The notes beneath the pieces were generated by a model. That model ran no database searches, was not told the origin of the DNA, and saw nothing but the letters and a program-made list of their open reading frames with translations. Positions 62,812 through 64,000 of a stretch of 64,000 bases of DNA are shown piece by piece. The stretch is from assembly GCF_003722355.1 (NCBI RefSeq), contig NZ_QWDD01000001.1:124001-188000 (forward strand), written 5' to 3'. The DNA is from Methylocystis hirsuta. Its GTDB lineage: Bacteria > Pseudomonadota > Alphaproteobacteria > Rhizobiales > Beijerinckiaceae. The first letter of the stretch is position 1. Every line of letters begins with the position of its first letter. A program made the translations under genes and the position numbers.

Positions 62812-63513
62812 TTAAACGGCCAATCCGAAGATCTTGCCGACGCCCGCCGTCAGCGCCAAGGCCAATGCGCCCCAGAACGTCACGCGAACCGCGGCGCGCA
62901 GGACGCCGGCGCCGCCGGCTTTCGCGCCGATCGCGCCAAGCAGCGCCAGGCACCCTAATGACGCGGCCGAGACGATGGGAATGATCGCGTTTCGCGGCGC
63001 GATCCCGACGATGAGAAGCGGCAGCGCGGCTCCAGCCGCAAAGGTTGCGGCCGACGTCAAGGCCGCCTGCACCGGCCGCGCGCTGGCGATCTCCGAGATG
63101 CCCAATTCGTCGCGCGCATGCGCGGTCAGGGCGTCCTTCTCCATCAACTGCGAAGCAACCTGCCGCGCCAGGTCAAGGTCGACGCCGCGCTCGACGTAAA
63201 TATGCGCAAGCTCCTCCCTTTCGAGTTCGATTTGCTCGCTCAATTCCTTGCGTTCGCGCGCGAGGTCGGCCTTTTCGGTATCGGATTGAGAGCTGACCGA
63301 AACATATTCGCCCGCGGCCATCGACATGGCGCCGGCCACTAACCCCGCCACGCCGGCGATCAGCACCTCGCTGCGCGTCGCTTGCGCCGCGGCGACGCCG
63401 ACGATGAGGCTCGCCGTCGACACGACGCCGTCATTGGCGCCGAGCACCGCCGCCCGCAGCCAGCCGATGCGCTGAACGAGATGACTCTCCCGGTGGATGC
63501 GAAGGCGGGTCAT
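62812..63513 (-). CDS. VIT1/CCC1-family (nodulin-21-like) membrane protein
   Basis: A 233-residue membrane protein: IGWLRAAVLGANDGVVSTAS, AAGEYVSVSSQSDTEKADLA (with the cytoplasmic metal-binding helices and EREELAHIYVERGVD), and three further hydrophobic segments. VIT/CCC1 proteins move Fe2+ or Mn2+ across membranes. It may complement the Nramp importer at 24.6 kb as an export route, though they are 38 kb apart. Confidence 0.9.
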   Translation of the reverse strand: MTRLRIHRESHLVQRIGWLRAAVLGANDGVVSTASLIVGVAAAQATRSEVLIAGVAGLVAGAMSMAAGEYVSVSSQSDTEKADLARERKELSEQIELEREELAHIYVERGVDLDLARQVASQLMEKDALTAHARDELGISEIASARPVQAALTSAATFAAGAALPLLIVGIAPRNAIIPIVSAASLGCLALLGAIGAKAGGAGVLRAAVRVTFWGALALALTAGVGKIFGLAV

Positions 63514-63644
63514 GTGGCCTCATGTGGCGCCGCGGAAGAACTCCTGCCGCCGCCGGCATCGTACACGACCTGGATCGACCGGCTCAATGAAGGATTGCAC
63601 GACGCCTCGGCGCCGCTGCGGCGCGCGCTGGCGCGATGATCGTA

Positions 63645-63673
63645 TTGACATAAGATTCATATCTCATTATGTG
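63645..63673 (+). promoter_or_regulatory. Probable promoter of the SnoaL-like gene
   Basis: TTGACA at 63645-63650, 17 bp, and TATGTG at 63668-63673. The spacer holds an imperfect dyad (CATAAGAT...ATCTCATTATG) that could bind a repressor. It lies about 30 bp before the start codon of the gene at 63703. Confidence 0.55.
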
Positions 63674-63702
63674 TTTAGTATCTCAAGATTGGGAGGTGGG
63701 CG

Positions 63703-64000
63703 ATGCCGCTGACGCCGCAGCAGATGGACCGGAAAATGGACGAGCACTTCGCCTATGAAAATTCCGACGACGTCGAAGGCGTGCTCGCGACGCTCACCGA
63801 CGACGTGGAGCACGACATTGTCGGTTGGCCACTCGGGCCCTCACATGGCCGCGAAGCAGCGCGTCGATTCTACGCGGCCACCTTCCGCGACCTCTCCGAC
63901 AGCAGCGTGCGCTGCGTCAGGCGCCTCTACGGCGAGAACTTCATGGTCGATGAATCGATCTGGGCCGGCAGAGCGCCCGGAACGCCGTTCGGACTCGAGG
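63703..64000 (+). CDS. SnoaL-like/NTF2-family protein (cut by window edge)
   Basis: The ATG at 63703 after GGGAGG opens a frame that runs off the window: MPLTPQQMDRKMDEHFAYEN, DDVEGVLATLTDDVEHDIVG, HGREAARRFYAATF. The pattern of a helix, an Asp-rich turn and HDIVGWP with GREAARRFY fits SnoaL-like polyketide-cyclase-fold proteins. Only the first 99 residues are present, so function cannot be narrowed. Confidence 0.8.
   Translation, partial: MPLTPQQMDRKMDEHFAYENSDDVEGVLATLTDDVEHDIVGWPLGPSHGREAARRFYAATFRDLSDSSVRCVRRLYGENFMVDESIWAGRAPGTPFGLE

Noticed and set aside
63511..63639. Short frame ending WIDRLNEGLHDASAPLRRALAR upstream of the SnoaL-like gene
   Set aside because: It overlaps the start of the VIT-family gene, has no ribosome site and no recognisable motif; left uncalled although its end looks protein-like.

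Overview
The window reads as the chromosome of an alphaproteobacterium in the order Rhizobiales, most plausibly a methylotroph or methanotroph of the Methylocystaceae/Beijerinckiaceae. The support is indirect: high GC, alphaproteobacterial gene order (mutM divergent from ubiE-ubiB, metX-metW, a glycine-riboswitch gcvTHPAPB operon), a malyl-CoA lyase of the kind used in the serine cycle, and intergenic palindromes typical of this group. No rRNA, tRNA or CRISPR was seen. The genus is inference.

Layout. 1-2.6 kb: partial TetR regulator, YebC, a LOG-family protein and a YidB-like protein. 2.8-6.2 kb: gmd-rmd-glycosyltransferase operon for GDP-D-rhamnose and its transfer. 6.4-10.5 kb: membrane protein, adenosine-kinase-like PfkB, exported FKBP with a clear terminator, patatin lipase. 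10.5-19.5 kb: ubiB and ubiE opposite mutM, an ABC-2 exporter, two RNA methyltransferases (TlyA, TrmA/RlmD type), a 38-residue peptide, an FAD-linked dehydrogenase. 19.5-25.9 kb: small envelope proteins, pdxH, a phosphatase-NUDIX fusion, and a bicupin oxalate decarboxylase divergent from an Nramp manganese transporter. 26-32.4 kb: malyl-CoA lyase, HspQ and the complete glycine cleavage operon behind a tandem glycine riboswitch. Malyl-CoA lyase and glycine cleavage both belong to one-carbon metabolism.

32.4-44.7 kb is the accessory stretch: an IS110/IS1111 element with 14-bp subterminal inverted repeats and a long downstream noncoding end that could encode a bridge RNA, REP-like palindromes, a di-haem peroxidase, an S24 repressor with its probable operator, an anion permease, a CPA2 antiporter, two parDE toxin-antitoxin pairs, a decayed resolvase, a HEPN-like ORF, an orphan ORF and a truncated acetyltransferase. 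45-53.4 kb returns to housekeeping: metX-metW, a Crp/Fnr regulator, small exported proteins, ppa, and leuA behind a leucine-rich candidate leader peptide.

53.8-58.3 kb holds the most system-like cluster: an FHA-domain membrane protein with an extracytoplasmic trypsin-like protease, a PP2C phosphatase and a transmembrane Ser/Thr kinase with Sel1 repeats, as one tight operon beside a His/Gly-rich exported mini-protein. The window ends with an alpha/beta hydrolase, a large L,D-transpeptidase with coiled coil and a second YkuD-like region, a methyltransferase remnant, a cupin, a VIT-family protein and a partial SnoaL-like gene. Several families of palindromic repeats sit between genes; one roughly 110-bp element occurs twice in opposite orientation.
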